From positions 186,001-250,000 of the forward strand of contig CP088295.1 in the NCBI GenBank assembly GCA_024666565.1: 64,000 nucleotides of DNA. The letters run 5' to 3'. Shown one piece after another: positions 57,075-64,000 of this stretch; positions within the stretch are counted from its first letter, which is position 1, and each line of letters starts with the position of its first letter. Under the pieces are notes generated by a model. It was not told the DNA's origin, ran no database searches, and was given only the letters and a program-made list of their open reading frames with translations. Both the position numbers and the translations under genes were made by a program. This DNA is from Svornostia abyssi. GTDB taxonomy: Bacteria; Actinomycetota; Thermoleophilia; Solirubrobacterales; Solirubrobacteraceae.

Positions 57075-57659
57075 GTGGCATCCGCCCCGCAACCCGGCCG
57101 CCCGCGCGACCCGGAGATCGACTACCGCGTGCTTGCCATCGCCCGTGACCACCTCGCCACGCGCGGGTACGAGGCGATGTCGCTCGCGGCGGTCGCCGCG
57201 GAGGCGGGGACCACGCGGCAGGCCGTCTACCGCCGGTGGCCGACGAAGGCCGACCTCGCCACCGCCGCCATCGCGGCGATGTCCCGGGCCGCCGAGCGGA
57301 CTCCCACCGACGATCCGTACGCCGATCTCCTGCGCGAGCTGCGTGCGTATGCCAACGGCGTCGGCCGGCCGGGAGGCGTGTCACTCGTCGGCACGATGCT
57401 GGTCGACGCGACCGACCCGCAGCTCGTCGCGCTCTACCGGGAGCGCATCGTCACCCCACGGCGCGACCAGCTCCGGGCGATCCTCGAGCGCGCACGCGAA
57501 GGGGAGCTCATCGACGCCGACGCCGACATCGACGCCGTGCTCCCGATGCTCACCGGCGCGTACTACGCCAGCGCGCTCGCGGGGATCACCCCCGCAGACG
57601 ACTGGGCCGCGCGCACCGCCGCGCTCGCGTGGCGAGCGCTCGGCGGCGAGGCTCGGTAG
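57075..57659 (+). CDS. TetR/AcrR-family transcriptional regulator
   Basis: A 194-residue repressor. The N-terminal helix-turn-helix is classical: 'ARDHLATRGYEAMSLAAVAAEAGTTRQAVYRRWPTKADLATAAI' (residues about 18-62). The C-terminal ligand domain ('LVGTMLVDATDPQLVALYRERIVTPRR') is of the TetR_C_16/C33 type. GTG 57075 is the only start that retains the whole DNA-binding domain. It is divergent from the DJ-1/F420-reductase pair, its likely target, and probably autoregulated through the palindrome at 57032-57054. The ligand is unknown. Confidence 0.92.
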   Translation: MASAPQPGRPRDPEIDYRVLAIARDHLATRGYEAMSLAAVAAEAGTTRQAVYRRWPTKADLATAAIAAMSRAAERTPTDDPYADLLRELRAYANGVGRPGGVSLVGTMLVDATDPQLVALYRERIVTPRRDQLRAILERAREGELIDADADIDAVLPMLTGAYYASALAGITPADDWAARTAALAWRALGGEAR

Positions 57660-57670
57660 CCTTCCCGGCC

Positions 57671-57892
57671 ATGAACCGCCGCCCGCAGCTGGAGCTGATC
57701 GCCCCGAGCGCCTCCCCCGAGGAGGCCGCCGCGATCGTCGCCGCGCTCGAGCAGTTCATGCGCAACCACGCGCCCGTGATCGTCTCGGCCGATGCGCCGC
57801 GGAACCCCTGGCAGCGCAACGCGCTGCTGGAGTCCGCCGGCTACGGCGGGGTCGACCGGGACCCGTGGGGCGACCCGCACCCCTGGGGGTGA
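57671..57892 (+). CDS. Small protein resembling acyl-CoA carboxylase epsilon subunit
   Basis: A 73-residue protein. 'APSASPEEAAAIVAALEQFMR' followed by 'PRNPWQRNALLESAGYGG' resembles the ACC_epsilon family (AccE/PccE), small subunits that stabilise actinobacterial acyl-CoA carboxylases, where 'PEExAAxxAxL' and a Trp-containing tail are typical. Similarity is limited by size. It lies 21 kb from the beta-subunit gene and 11 nt after the TetR gene. Its TGA stop forms the first bases of a perfect hairpin (57890-57914). Confidence 0.6.
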   Translation: MNRRPQLELIAPSASPEEAAAIVAALEQFMRNHAPVIVSADAPRNPWQRNALLESAGYGGVDRDPWGDPHPWG

Positions 57893-57938
57893 CATCCGGC
57901 AGAGCCGGATGTCATTGGGAGTTCGGCTGGCGCCGAAC
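57890..57938. terminator. Two consecutive perfect hairpins
   Basis: Hairpin 1: TGACATCCGGC (57890-57900) and GCCGGATGTCA (57904-57914), 11-bp stem with 3-nt loop, beginning in the stop codon of the small gene. Hairpin 2: GTTCGGC (57921-57927) and GCCGAAC (57932-57938), 7-bp stem with 4-nt loop. Further repeats with GCGAGCGCAGCGAG follow to about 58030. They separate the TetR-side genes from the sulfur operon. Confidence 0.6.
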
Positions 57939-58143
57939 ATCCCGGGCTGACGCGGATTCCATCGTGGGATGTGCGAGCGCAGCGAGCACTCCCGGCCGCA
58001 TGCGAGCGCGCAGCGCGAGTCATGCGGCAATTCTCCGTGGGATCGGTCGAGAATAGGGAATCCTGATCCGATTTGGGTATATTCCCCCACCCGGGTCCGC
58101 CAAGACCTGCGCGCACGCGAACCACCACGGAGATCTCACCCTG

Positions 58144-59973
58144 ATGGAGCCGACCAGCACCCCGAGTCGACCGCACGGCCCCCGCGGGTCCCTCAAGGCC
58201 CCCGAGGTCTACGAGAACGTCCCCGGCCACATCATCCCGATCCTCCAGGAGGAGTTCGCGGACTTCGAGGTCGAGTCGGAGAAGTTCCTCGGCGGGGAGA
58301 CGCCCGAGCCGCAGTTCATCGGCTTCCGCCTGAAGCAGGGCGTGTACGGCCAGCGCCAGCCCGACGTGAACATGATCCGCGTGAAGCTGCCGTGGGGCGG
58401 CGTCACGCCCGAGCAGCTCGAGGCCTTCGCCGACGTCGTCGAGAACTACGTCCCGAAGAACAAGGCGCATCTCACCACGCGCCAGTGCATCCAGATGCAC
58501 GACGTCCCGCTGCGCAACATGACGCCGCTCATGACCCGTATCGCGGAGGCCGGCCTGTCCTCCCGCGAGGGCTGCGGCAACACGGTGCGCAACGTCACGG
58601 GCGACCCGTGGGCAGGCATCGCGCACGACGAGACGTTCGACCCGACGCCGTACGCCGGCGCGTACGTCCGCTACTTCGTGCGTCACCCCACGACGCAGCT
58701 CATGCCGCGCAAGGTCAAGACCGCGTTCGCCGCGTCGGACGCCGACCGTGCCATCACGGGCATCCACGACATCGCCTTCATCCCGCGCATCCGCGACGGC
58801 GTGAAGGGCTTCGAGATCCGCGTCGGCGGCGGCACGTCGATCATGCCGCGCGTCGCGCCCACGCTCACCGAGTTCGCGACCGTCGACGACGGCGAATACC
58901 TGAAGATCGCCGAGGCCGTCTTCCGGATCTTCGACGCCCAGGACTGGCTGCGCGTCAACCGCGCGCGTGCCCGCATGAAGGTCTTCGTCGACAAGTTCGG
59001 CATCGAGGAGCTGCGCCGTCAGGTCGACGAGCAGCTGCAGGGCGACTGGGTCAACGAGCGCAACTTCGACCCGCAGCCCCTCCTGTTCATCATGGACGAG
59101 GAGGCGCACGTCCCGCCGGTCCCGGAGACCTACGGGACGCCGACGCCCGACGACGCCGCCGAGTTCGCCCGCTTCAGCGAGGCCAGCGTCCGCAAGCAGC
59201 GCCAGGAGGGCTTCTCCTCCATCGAGATCAAGGTCACCCGCGGCGACCTGTCGCCCGAGCAGCTGCGCGGCATCGCCGATGTCGCCCGCCGCTTCTCGGC
59301 CGGGTGGATGCGCGCGACGGTGTTCCAGAACCTCGTGCTGCGCTGGGTGCGTGACGAGTCGGTCTACGACGCGTGGAAGGCGCTCGGCGAGCTGGGTCTG
59401 AACGACATCGGCGCGCAGGAGATCAACGATGTCGTCTCGTGCCCCGGCACGGACAGCTGCAAGCTCGGCATCACGTCGTCGATGGGTCTGAACCGCGCGG
59501 TGCAGGCCAAGGTCGAGTCGATGAACATCACCGACCCGCTGACCCGCGGCATCCACATCAAGATGAGCGGCTGCCCGAACGGGTGCTCGCAGCACCACAT
59601 CGGGAACATCGGGTTCTACGGCGCGTCGATCAAGGTCGGCGAGCACACGCTCCCGGCGTACGTCGCGCACATCGGCGGCAACTACGAGGGCGGCGATGTC
59701 GTCTTCGGCACGCGCCTGAAGGTGCGCCTCCCGGCGAAGCGCGTTCCGGACGCCGTCGAGCGGTGGCTGACGATGTACCAGGCCGAGCGCACCTCGGACA
59801 CCGAGACGTTCAACCAGTACGCCGAGCGCGTCGGGACCAAGCGCTTCGAGGACGAGGTTCGCGACCTCTCCATCGCCGTCGACTTCTCCGTCGAGACGAT
59901 GCAGATGTTCATCGACTGGAACCGCGACGTGCCCTTCGTGGTGCAGCGCGGGGAGGGCGAGTGCGCGGTCTGA
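58144..59973 (+). CDS. Assimilatory sulfite/nitrite reductase (siroheme, 4Fe-4S)
   Basis: A 609-residue ferredoxin-type sulfite reductase that reduces sulfite to sulfide with six electrons; nitrite reductase is the alternative by family, but the downstream sulfate genes favour sulfite. The siroheme/iron-sulfur cysteines are Cys433 and Cys439 ('CPGTDSCKLG') and Cys477 and Cys481 ('CPNGCSQHH'). Two ferredoxin-like half-domains ('HLTTRQCIQMHDVPL', 'RATVFQNLVLRWV') frame them. ATG 58144 has GGAG about 15 nt upstream and is first in a five-gene operon. TATATT at 58078-58083 may be a -10 box, but no matching -35 is visible. Confidence 0.93.
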   Translation: MEPTSTPSRPHGPRGSLKAPEVYENVPGHIIPILQEEFADFEVESEKFLGGETPEPQFIGFRLKQGVYGQRQPDVNMIRVKLPWGGVTPEQLEAFADVVENYVPKNKAHLTTRQCIQMHDVPLRNMTPLMTRIAEAGLSSREGCGNTVRNVTGDPWAGIAHDETFDPTPYAGAYVRYFVRHPTTQLMPRKVKTAFAASDADRAITGIHDIAFIPRIRDGVKGFEIRVGGGTSIMPRVAPTLTEFATVDDGEYLKIAEAVFRIFDAQDWLRVNRARARMKVFVDKFGIEELRRQVDEQLQGDWVNERNFDPQPLLFIMDEEAHVPPVPETYGTPTPDDAAEFARFSEASVRKQRQEGFSSIEIKVTRGDLSPEQLRGIADVARRFSAGWMRATVFQNLVLRWVRDESVYDAWKALGELGLNDIGAQEINDVVSCPGTDSCKLGITSSMGLNRAVQAKVESMNITDPLTRGIHIKMSGCPNGCSQHHIGNIGFYGASIKVGEHTLPAYVAHIGGNYEGGDVVFGTRLKVRLPAKRVPDAVERWLTMYQAERTSDTETFNQYAERVGTKRFEDEVRDLSIAVDFSVETMQMFIDWNRDVPFVVQRGEGECAV

Positions 59974-60611
59974 GCCCCACCACCCTGCCGGACCTCGAGG
60001 CGTTCGATGTCGACGCCGTGCTTCGCCATGCCGGCGAGCAGCACGGCGCCGGCCTCGTGCTCCTCTGCTCCTTCCAGAAGGAGGAGAGCGTGCTGGTCGA
60101 CGCGGTCTCGCGCGTGGCGCCGCAGACGCGCATCGTCACGATCGACACCGGCGTGCTGTTCCCGGAGACCCTCGCGGCCTGGAAGGCGTTCGAGGACCGC
60201 TTCGGCGTGCACGTCGACGTCGAGGACGCCTCGCGCCCTGGCAATCCGTGGACCGGTCCGGAGGACTGCTGCGGCTCGGAGAAGGTCGCCGGGCTCGAGC
60301 GGGCGCTGAGCGACGCGACGGCGTGGATCACGGGCATCCGCCGCGAGCAGTCGCCGACCCGCGCGAACGCGAAGAAGCTCGAGTGGGACGAGAAGCGCGG
60401 CATCCCGAAGTACAACCCGCTCGCCGACTGGACCGACAAGGACCTGTGGAAGCACATCGCCGCGCGCGACCTGCCCTACCACGAGCTCCACGACCAGGGC
60501 TACTCGTCGATCGGGTGCGCGCCGTGCACGCAGCCGGGCGACGGGCGCGAGGGCCGCTGGGCCGGGCAGGACAAGACCGAGTGCGGCTTGCACGTGCAGG
60601 AGATCGGCTGA
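59961..60611 (+). CDS. cysH: Adenylylsulfate (APS/PAPS) reductase
   Basis: A 216-residue thiol-dependent reductase that converts APS (or PAPS) to sulfite. It has the adenylyl-binding 'CSFQKEESVLVD', 'ITGIRREQSPTR' and 'KYNPLADWTDKDLWKHI', four iron-sulfur cysteines (Cys103/Cys104 in 'EDCCGSEK' and Cys186/Cys189 in 'GCAPCT') and the catalytic Cys208 in 'TECGLH'. The 4Fe-4S cysteines indicate APS specificity. GTG 59961 overlaps the reductase stop by 13 nt and is preceded by GGGGAGG, so translation is coupled. Confidence 0.93.
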   Translation: MRGLSPTTLPDLEAFDVDAVLRHAGEQHGAGLVLLCSFQKEESVLVDAVSRVAPQTRIVTIDTGVLFPETLAAWKAFEDRFGVHVDVEDASRPGNPWTGPEDCCGSEKVAGLERALSDATAWITGIRREQSPTRANAKKLEWDEKRGIPKYNPLADWTDKDLWKHIAARDLPYHELHDQGYSSIGCAPCTQPGDGREGRWAGQDKTECGLHVQEIG

Positions 60612-60615
60612 CCCG

Positions 60616-61521
60616 ATGGACCCGCTGATCGTCCTGTTCGGTCTGGGCGTCGGCGTGCTCGTGGGCATGACCGGCATCGGCGGCGGTTCGCTCATGGCGC
60701 CGCTGCTGATCCTCGGCGCCGGCGTGCAGCCGGTCGTCGCGATCGGCACCGATCTCGCGTACGGCGCGATCACGAAGACCGTCGGCGGCTGGCGTCACCT
60801 GCGCGCGGGCACCGTCGACATGGGCCTCTCGATCTGGCTGGCGGTCGGCTCGGTGCCGGGGTCGCTCGTCGGCGTCTACGCCCTCGACCGGCTGCACGAC
60901 ACCTACGGCGAGGACTTCGACCCGATCCTGCTCACACTCGTCGCGAGCATGCTGCTGGTCGTCGCCCTGGCGATTCTCTTCCGCGCGCTCTTCCTCACGA
61001 AGCTCATCGCCCGCGAGCGCGACACCGTCGAGCTCAGCCGCGGCACGAAGGCGCTGGCGATCGGCATCGGCGCGGCCATCGGTGTGCTCCTGGGCCTGAC
61101 CAGCGTCGGCTCGGGTGCCCTCATCGGCCTGGCGCTCATCCTCATCTTCCACATGACCCCGCACCGCGTCGTAGGCACGGACGTCTTTCACGCCGCCGTG
61201 CTGCTGTGGGTCGCGGGCCTGGCGCACTTCGCCAGCGGCAACGTCGACCTCGTGCTGACCGCGAACATCCTCGCGGGCTCCATCCCCGGCGTGTGGTTCG
61301 GCACCTGGCTCATGCAGCGCGTGCCAGCCAACGGCCTGCGGCCGGTCCTCGGCTGCGTGCTGCTCGGCTCGGCGCTGGCGGTCATGAGCAAGGCCGGCGT
61401 CGACGTGCCGGTCGCGGCCATCGTCGGCATTCCGCTGGCCGTCGGTCTCTTCGCGGCGATCGTGTACCGCGTTCGTCCCCCCGCACCCCAACCCACCCGA
61501 GAGGCGGTGGCACCCGCATGA
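60616..61521 (+). CDS. TauE/SafE-family anion permease
   Basis: A 301-residue membrane protein with about eight TM helices and the family's two-repeat layout: 'GVLVGMTGIGGGSLMAPLLI' in the first half and 'GVLLGLTSVGSGALIGLALI' in the second. Members export sulfite/sulfoacetate or import sulfate. Its location between cysH and cysD suggests sulfate uptake, or sulfite efflux when reduction lags. No ABC sulfate transporter is present in the window. ATG 60616 is 4 nt after the cysH stop and overlaps cysD by ATGA. Confidence 0.9.
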   Translation: MDPLIVLFGLGVGVLVGMTGIGGGSLMAPLLILGAGVQPVVAIGTDLAYGAITKTVGGWRHLRAGTVDMGLSIWLAVGSVPGSLVGVYALDRLHDTYGEDFDPILLTLVASMLLVVALAILFRALFLTKLIARERDTVELSRGTKALAIGIGAAIGVLLGLTSVGSGALIGLALILIFHMTPHRVVGTDVFHAAVLLWVAGLAHFASGNVDLVLTANILAGSIPGVWFGTWLMQRVPANGLRPVLGCVLLGSALAVMSKAGVDVPVAAIVGIPLAVGLFAAIVYRVRPPAPQPTREAVAPA

Positions 61522-62423
61522 GCAGGACGCTGACCCATCTGGACGCGCTCGAATCCGAGGCGATCCACATCATGCGCGAGGTCGCCGCGGAGCTCGAGAA
61601 GCCGGTGCTGCTCTTCAGCGGCGGCAAGGACTCGATCGTCCTGCTGCGCCTCGCCGAGAAGGCGTTCCGCCCCGGGAGGTTCCCGTTCCCGCTCATGCAC
61701 GTCGACACGGGGCACAACTTCCCCGAGGTCATCGAGTACCGCGACCGGCGCGTGGCCGAACTGGGCGAGCGTCTGATCGTGGCGAGCGTGCAGGAGTCGA
61801 TCGACGCCGGGCGCGTGACCGAGGAGACGGGCGTGGGCGCGTCGCGCAACCGCCTGCAGACGACGACGCTGCTCGACGCGATCGAGGAACACGGGTTCGA
61901 CGCCGCCTTCGGGGGCGCGCGCCGCGACGAGGAGCGCGCCCGCGCGAAGGAGCGCATCTTCAGCTTCCGCGACGACTTCGGCGGCTGGGATCCGCGCGCG
62001 CAGCGGCCGGAGCCGTGGAACCTCTACAACGGCCGGGTGCGCCGGGGGGAGAGCGTCCGAGTGTTCCCGCTCTCGAACTGGACCGAGCTCGACGTGTGGA
62101 GCTACATCGAGCGCGAGGGCCTCGAGCTGCCGAACATCTACTTCGCGCACGAGCGTGAGGTCTTCGCCCGCGACGGGATGCTCTACGCGACCGCCGACTT
62201 CATCGAGCGCCGCCCGGAGGAGGAGCCGTTCGTCGAGACGGTCCGCTACCGGACGGTCGGCGACATGAGCTGCACCGGCGCGGTGCGGTCGGATGCGGCG
62301 ACGCTGCCGGAGGTCGTGGCGGAGATCGCGGCGACGCGCGTCACCGAGCGCGGCGAGACGCGTGCGGACGACCGGGTCTCCGAGGCCGCCATGGAAGATC
62401 GAAAGGTTGCCGGGTACTTCTAA
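61518..62423 (+). CDS. cysD: Sulfate adenylyltransferase subunit 2
   Basis: A 301-residue ATP sulfurylase small subunit: makes APS from ATP and sulfate together with CysN. The PP-loop is 'LLFSGGKDSIVLLRLAEKAF' (about 31-50), followed by 'HVDTGHNFPEVIEYRD', 'FGGARRDEERARAKERIFSF' and 'VFPLSNWTELDVWSYIERE'. Length and motifs match CysD. Start overlaps the permease stop (ATGA), and the stop TAA shares its last A with the cysN ATG. Confidence 0.95.
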   Translation: MSRTLTHLDALESEAIHIMREVAAELEKPVLLFSGGKDSIVLLRLAEKAFRPGRFPFPLMHVDTGHNFPEVIEYRDRRVAELGERLIVASVQESIDAGRVTEETGVGASRNRLQTTTLLDAIEEHGFDAAFGGARRDEERARAKERIFSFRDDFGGWDPRAQRPEPWNLYNGRVRRGESVRVFPLSNWTELDVWSYIEREGLELPNIYFAHEREVFARDGMLYATADFIERRPEEEPFVETVRYRTVGDMSCTGAVRSDAATLPEVVAEIAATRVTERGETRADDRVSEAAMEDRKVAGYF

Positions 62424-63682
62424 TGGCGACGACCACCGCCACCACCCTCCGGCTCGCGACGGCCGGTTCGGTCGACGACGGCAAGTCGACCCTCATCGGC
62501 CGGCTGCTCTACGACGCGAAGTCGGTGCTCGCCGATCAGCTCGAGCAGGTCGCCGAGGCGTCCAAGCGCCGCAACGGCGACGGCGAGATCGACCTCTCGC
62601 TCCTCACCGACGGCCTGCGCGCCGAGCGCGAGCAGGGCATCACGATCGACGTCGCGTACCGCTACTTCGCCACGGCGCGCCGCCGGTTCATCCTGGCCGA
62701 CTGCCCCGGCCACGTGCAGTACACGCGCAACATGCTCACGGGCGCGTCGACCGCCGACCTGGCGATCGTGCTCGTCGACGCGCGCAACGGCGTGGTCGAG
62801 CAGACGCGCCGCCACGCGTTCATCGCGTCGCTGCTGGGCATCCGCCACATCGTGCTGGCCGTGAACAAGATGGACCTCGTCGACTTCAGCGAGGACCGCT
62901 TCGACGAGATCTCCCGTGACTTCTGCGAGTTCGCTCGCGGCCTGACCGGTGTGCGCGACGTCGCGTACATCCCGATCGACGCCAAGCACGGCGACAACGT
63001 CGTGCACGGCAGCGAGCGGATGCCCTGGTACGGCGGCGTGACGATGCTCGAGCACCTCGAGACGGTCGAAGTGGCCGGCGATCACGACGACGGCCGGCTC
63101 CGCTTCCCGGTGCAGTGGGTCATCCGCGACCCGGAGTCCGGCGAGCGCGAGTACGCGGGCCAGGTGGCCGGCGGCACGGTGCGCGCGGGCGACGAGGTCG
63201 TGGTGCTTCCCGCCGGCGTGCGGACGACCATCGCCGACGTGCGCACGCTCGACGGGTCCTTGGACGCTGCCGAGGCGCCGCGGTCGGTGACCGTGACGCT
63301 CGCCGACGACGTCGATGTCGCACGCGGCGACATGCTGTGCGGCGCGGCCGACGCGCCCGAGCCCGTGCGCGAGATCGAAGCCGACGTCTGCTGGATGGCC
63401 GACGCGCCGCTGCGCCCGCGGGGCAGGTACGCGCTGAAGCTGGGCACGCAGTCCGTACGGGTGATCGCCGACGAGCTCATCGACGTGCTCGACGTGCACA
63501 CCCTGGACCGCGGCGCGGCCCCCGCCGAGCTGGCGGCCAACGACATCGGCCGCGTCCGCCTGCGGGTGTCCCGGCCGGTGGTGGCCGACGCGTATGAGGC
63601 GAACCGTGCGACGGGTGCGTTCATCCTCATCGACGAGACGACGAACGACACGGTGGCCGCGGGGATGGTCAGCCGGGCCTAG
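62423..63682 (+). CDS. cysN: Sulfate adenylyltransferase subunit 1 (GTPase)
   Basis: A 419-residue EF-Tu-like GTPase that drives APS synthesis by CysD. G1 is 'GSVDDGKST' (15-23), G2 lies in 'EREQGITIDVAYRYF', G3 in 'DCPGHVQYTRNM' and G4 in 'AVNKMDLVD'. Two beta-barrel domains follow. There is no C-terminal APS kinase domain, so this is CysN and not the CysNC fusion; together with APS reductase this means sulfate is reduced without PAPS. It ends the operon. Confidence 0.95.
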   Translation: MATTTATTLRLATAGSVDDGKSTLIGRLLYDAKSVLADQLEQVAEASKRRNGDGEIDLSLLTDGLRAEREQGITIDVAYRYFATARRRFILADCPGHVQYTRNMLTGASTADLAIVLVDARNGVVEQTRRHAFIASLLGIRHIVLAVNKMDLVDFSEDRFDEISRDFCEFARGLTGVRDVAYIPIDAKHGDNVVHGSERMPWYGGVTMLEHLETVEVAGDHDDGRLRFPVQWVIRDPESGEREYAGQVAGGTVRAGDEVVVLPAGVRTTIADVRTLDGSLDAAEAPRSVTVTLADDVDVARGDMLCGAADAPEPVREIEADVCWMADAPLRPRGRYALKLGTQSVRVIADELIDVLDVHTLDRGAAPAELAANDIGRVRLRVSRPVVADAYEANRATGAFILIDETTNDTVAAGMVSRA

Positions 63683-63763
63683 CGGTCCCGGCGGCGGCGG
63701 AGGGGCGACGGCTGGGCGGGAACCTGCCTGGCGCCCACCCCCGGACCAGTACCTTGGTGGTGG

Positions 63764-64000
63764 ATGCATCGGGTGCTGCATCGACTTGGCGGGTACGTCT
63801 CGTACGCGAACGTGACCGCGACTCTCGCGCTGATCATCGCGCTCGGCGGGACGTCGTACGCCGCCCTGCGCGTGACCGGCAAGAACATCGTCGACGGCTC
63901 GATCCGCAGCGGGGACGTGCGCAACAACGCGTTGCGCGGCAAGGACATCCGCAACGGCACGATCACAGGGTCGGATGTCGCGAACGGCTCGATCACCGGC
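63764..64000 (+). CDS. Exported protein of the 'ALGGTSYAA' type (partial, runs off right edge)
   Basis: The first 79 codons of a secreted protein. 'YVSYANVTATLALIIALGGTSYAA' is a signal-anchor-like N-terminus very common in Thermoleophilia, followed by a repetitive segment with 'GKNIVDGSIRSGDVRNNALRG', 'GKDIRNGTITGSDVANGSI': pentapeptide-like repeats N/D-G-(S/T)-I. Function unknown; likely surface exposed. ATG 63764 is preceded by GGTGG. It starts 81 nt after cysN. Confidence 0.8.
   Translation, partial: MHRVLHRLGGYVSYANVTATLALIIALGGTSYAALRVTGKNIVDGSIRSGDVRNNALRGKDIRNGTITGSDVANGSITG

Noticed and set aside
63750..63755. TACCTT before the last gene as another copy of the surface-gene promoter
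   Set aside because: No TTGACC-like box lies 18 nt upstream, and the distance to the ATG is only 8 nt.

Overview
The window is a GC-rich (roughly 70% by eye), densely packed chromosomal segment. It most resembles an actinobacterium of the Thermoleophilia/Solirubrobacterales type. Evidence: GTG/TTG starts and ATGA/GTGA gene overlaps throughout; an exported protein at the right edge with the 'YANVTATLAL...ALGGTSYAA' N-terminus common in that group; very large secreted proteins of a type I associate with it; an ECF sigma/DGPF pair; and acyl-CoA carboxylase/acyl-CoA mutase genes. I saw no rRNA, tRNA or CRISPR array.

Layout. (1) 1-27,106 is a surface-polysaccharide locus: a Wzx-type flippase (cut by the left edge), about six glycosyltransferases, four small methyltransferase/acyltransferase genes, several nucleotide-sugar enzymes (two GDP-mannose-dehydratase-like proteins, a UDP-sugar dehydrogenase, two other epimerases, a UDP-glucuronate-decarboxylase-like protein), a WecG/TagA glycosyltransferase, an O-antigen-ligase-like polymerase with a TPR tail, a polyprenyl-phosphate sugar transferase and an AglD-like membrane protein. 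DUF488, MFS and hypothetical genes are interspersed. Operons alternate in strand, and convergent pairs end within 1 nt of each other or share a CTAG, leaving almost no spacer. (2) 27,145-32,362 holds a Cys-rich small protein, ferritin, a paired inverted repeat, then a VWA/DUF58/MoxR/HtrA operon. (3) 32,464-36,899 holds an acyl-CoA mutase large subunit, two small proteins and an acyl-CoA carboxylase beta subunit. (4) 37,112-51,503 is the most striking part: four tandem paralogues of a secreted protein of about 1,010-1,019 residues. Each is built from four copies of a Cys-containing module plus a basic C-terminal domain. A PQQ/GSDH-type sugar dehydrogenase gene sits between copies 3 and 4. Copies 1, 2 and 4 share a promoter-like pattern (TTGACC/TTGCAC-N18-TACCTT/TACGTT). 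(5) 51,500-57,892 holds an ornithine-cyclodeaminase-like gene, an IS110-family element with a hairpin that could belong to a bridge RNA, an ECF42-like sigma factor with its DGPF partner, an F420-oxidoreductase-like/DJ-1 pair divergent from a TetR regulator, and an AccE-like small gene. (6) 58,144-63,682 is an assimilatory sulfate-reduction operon (sulfite reductase, APS reductase, TauE/SafE permease, CysD, CysN). The window ends inside another exported protein gene.

Sequence quality: seven otherwise well-conserved genes are each broken by one single-base indel, nearly all extra bases in short G/C runs, three of them reading GCCGGGC where GCCGGC restores the frame. Base-calling or assembly error is more likely than real gene decay. 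Those genes are given at full length and the break positions are stated.
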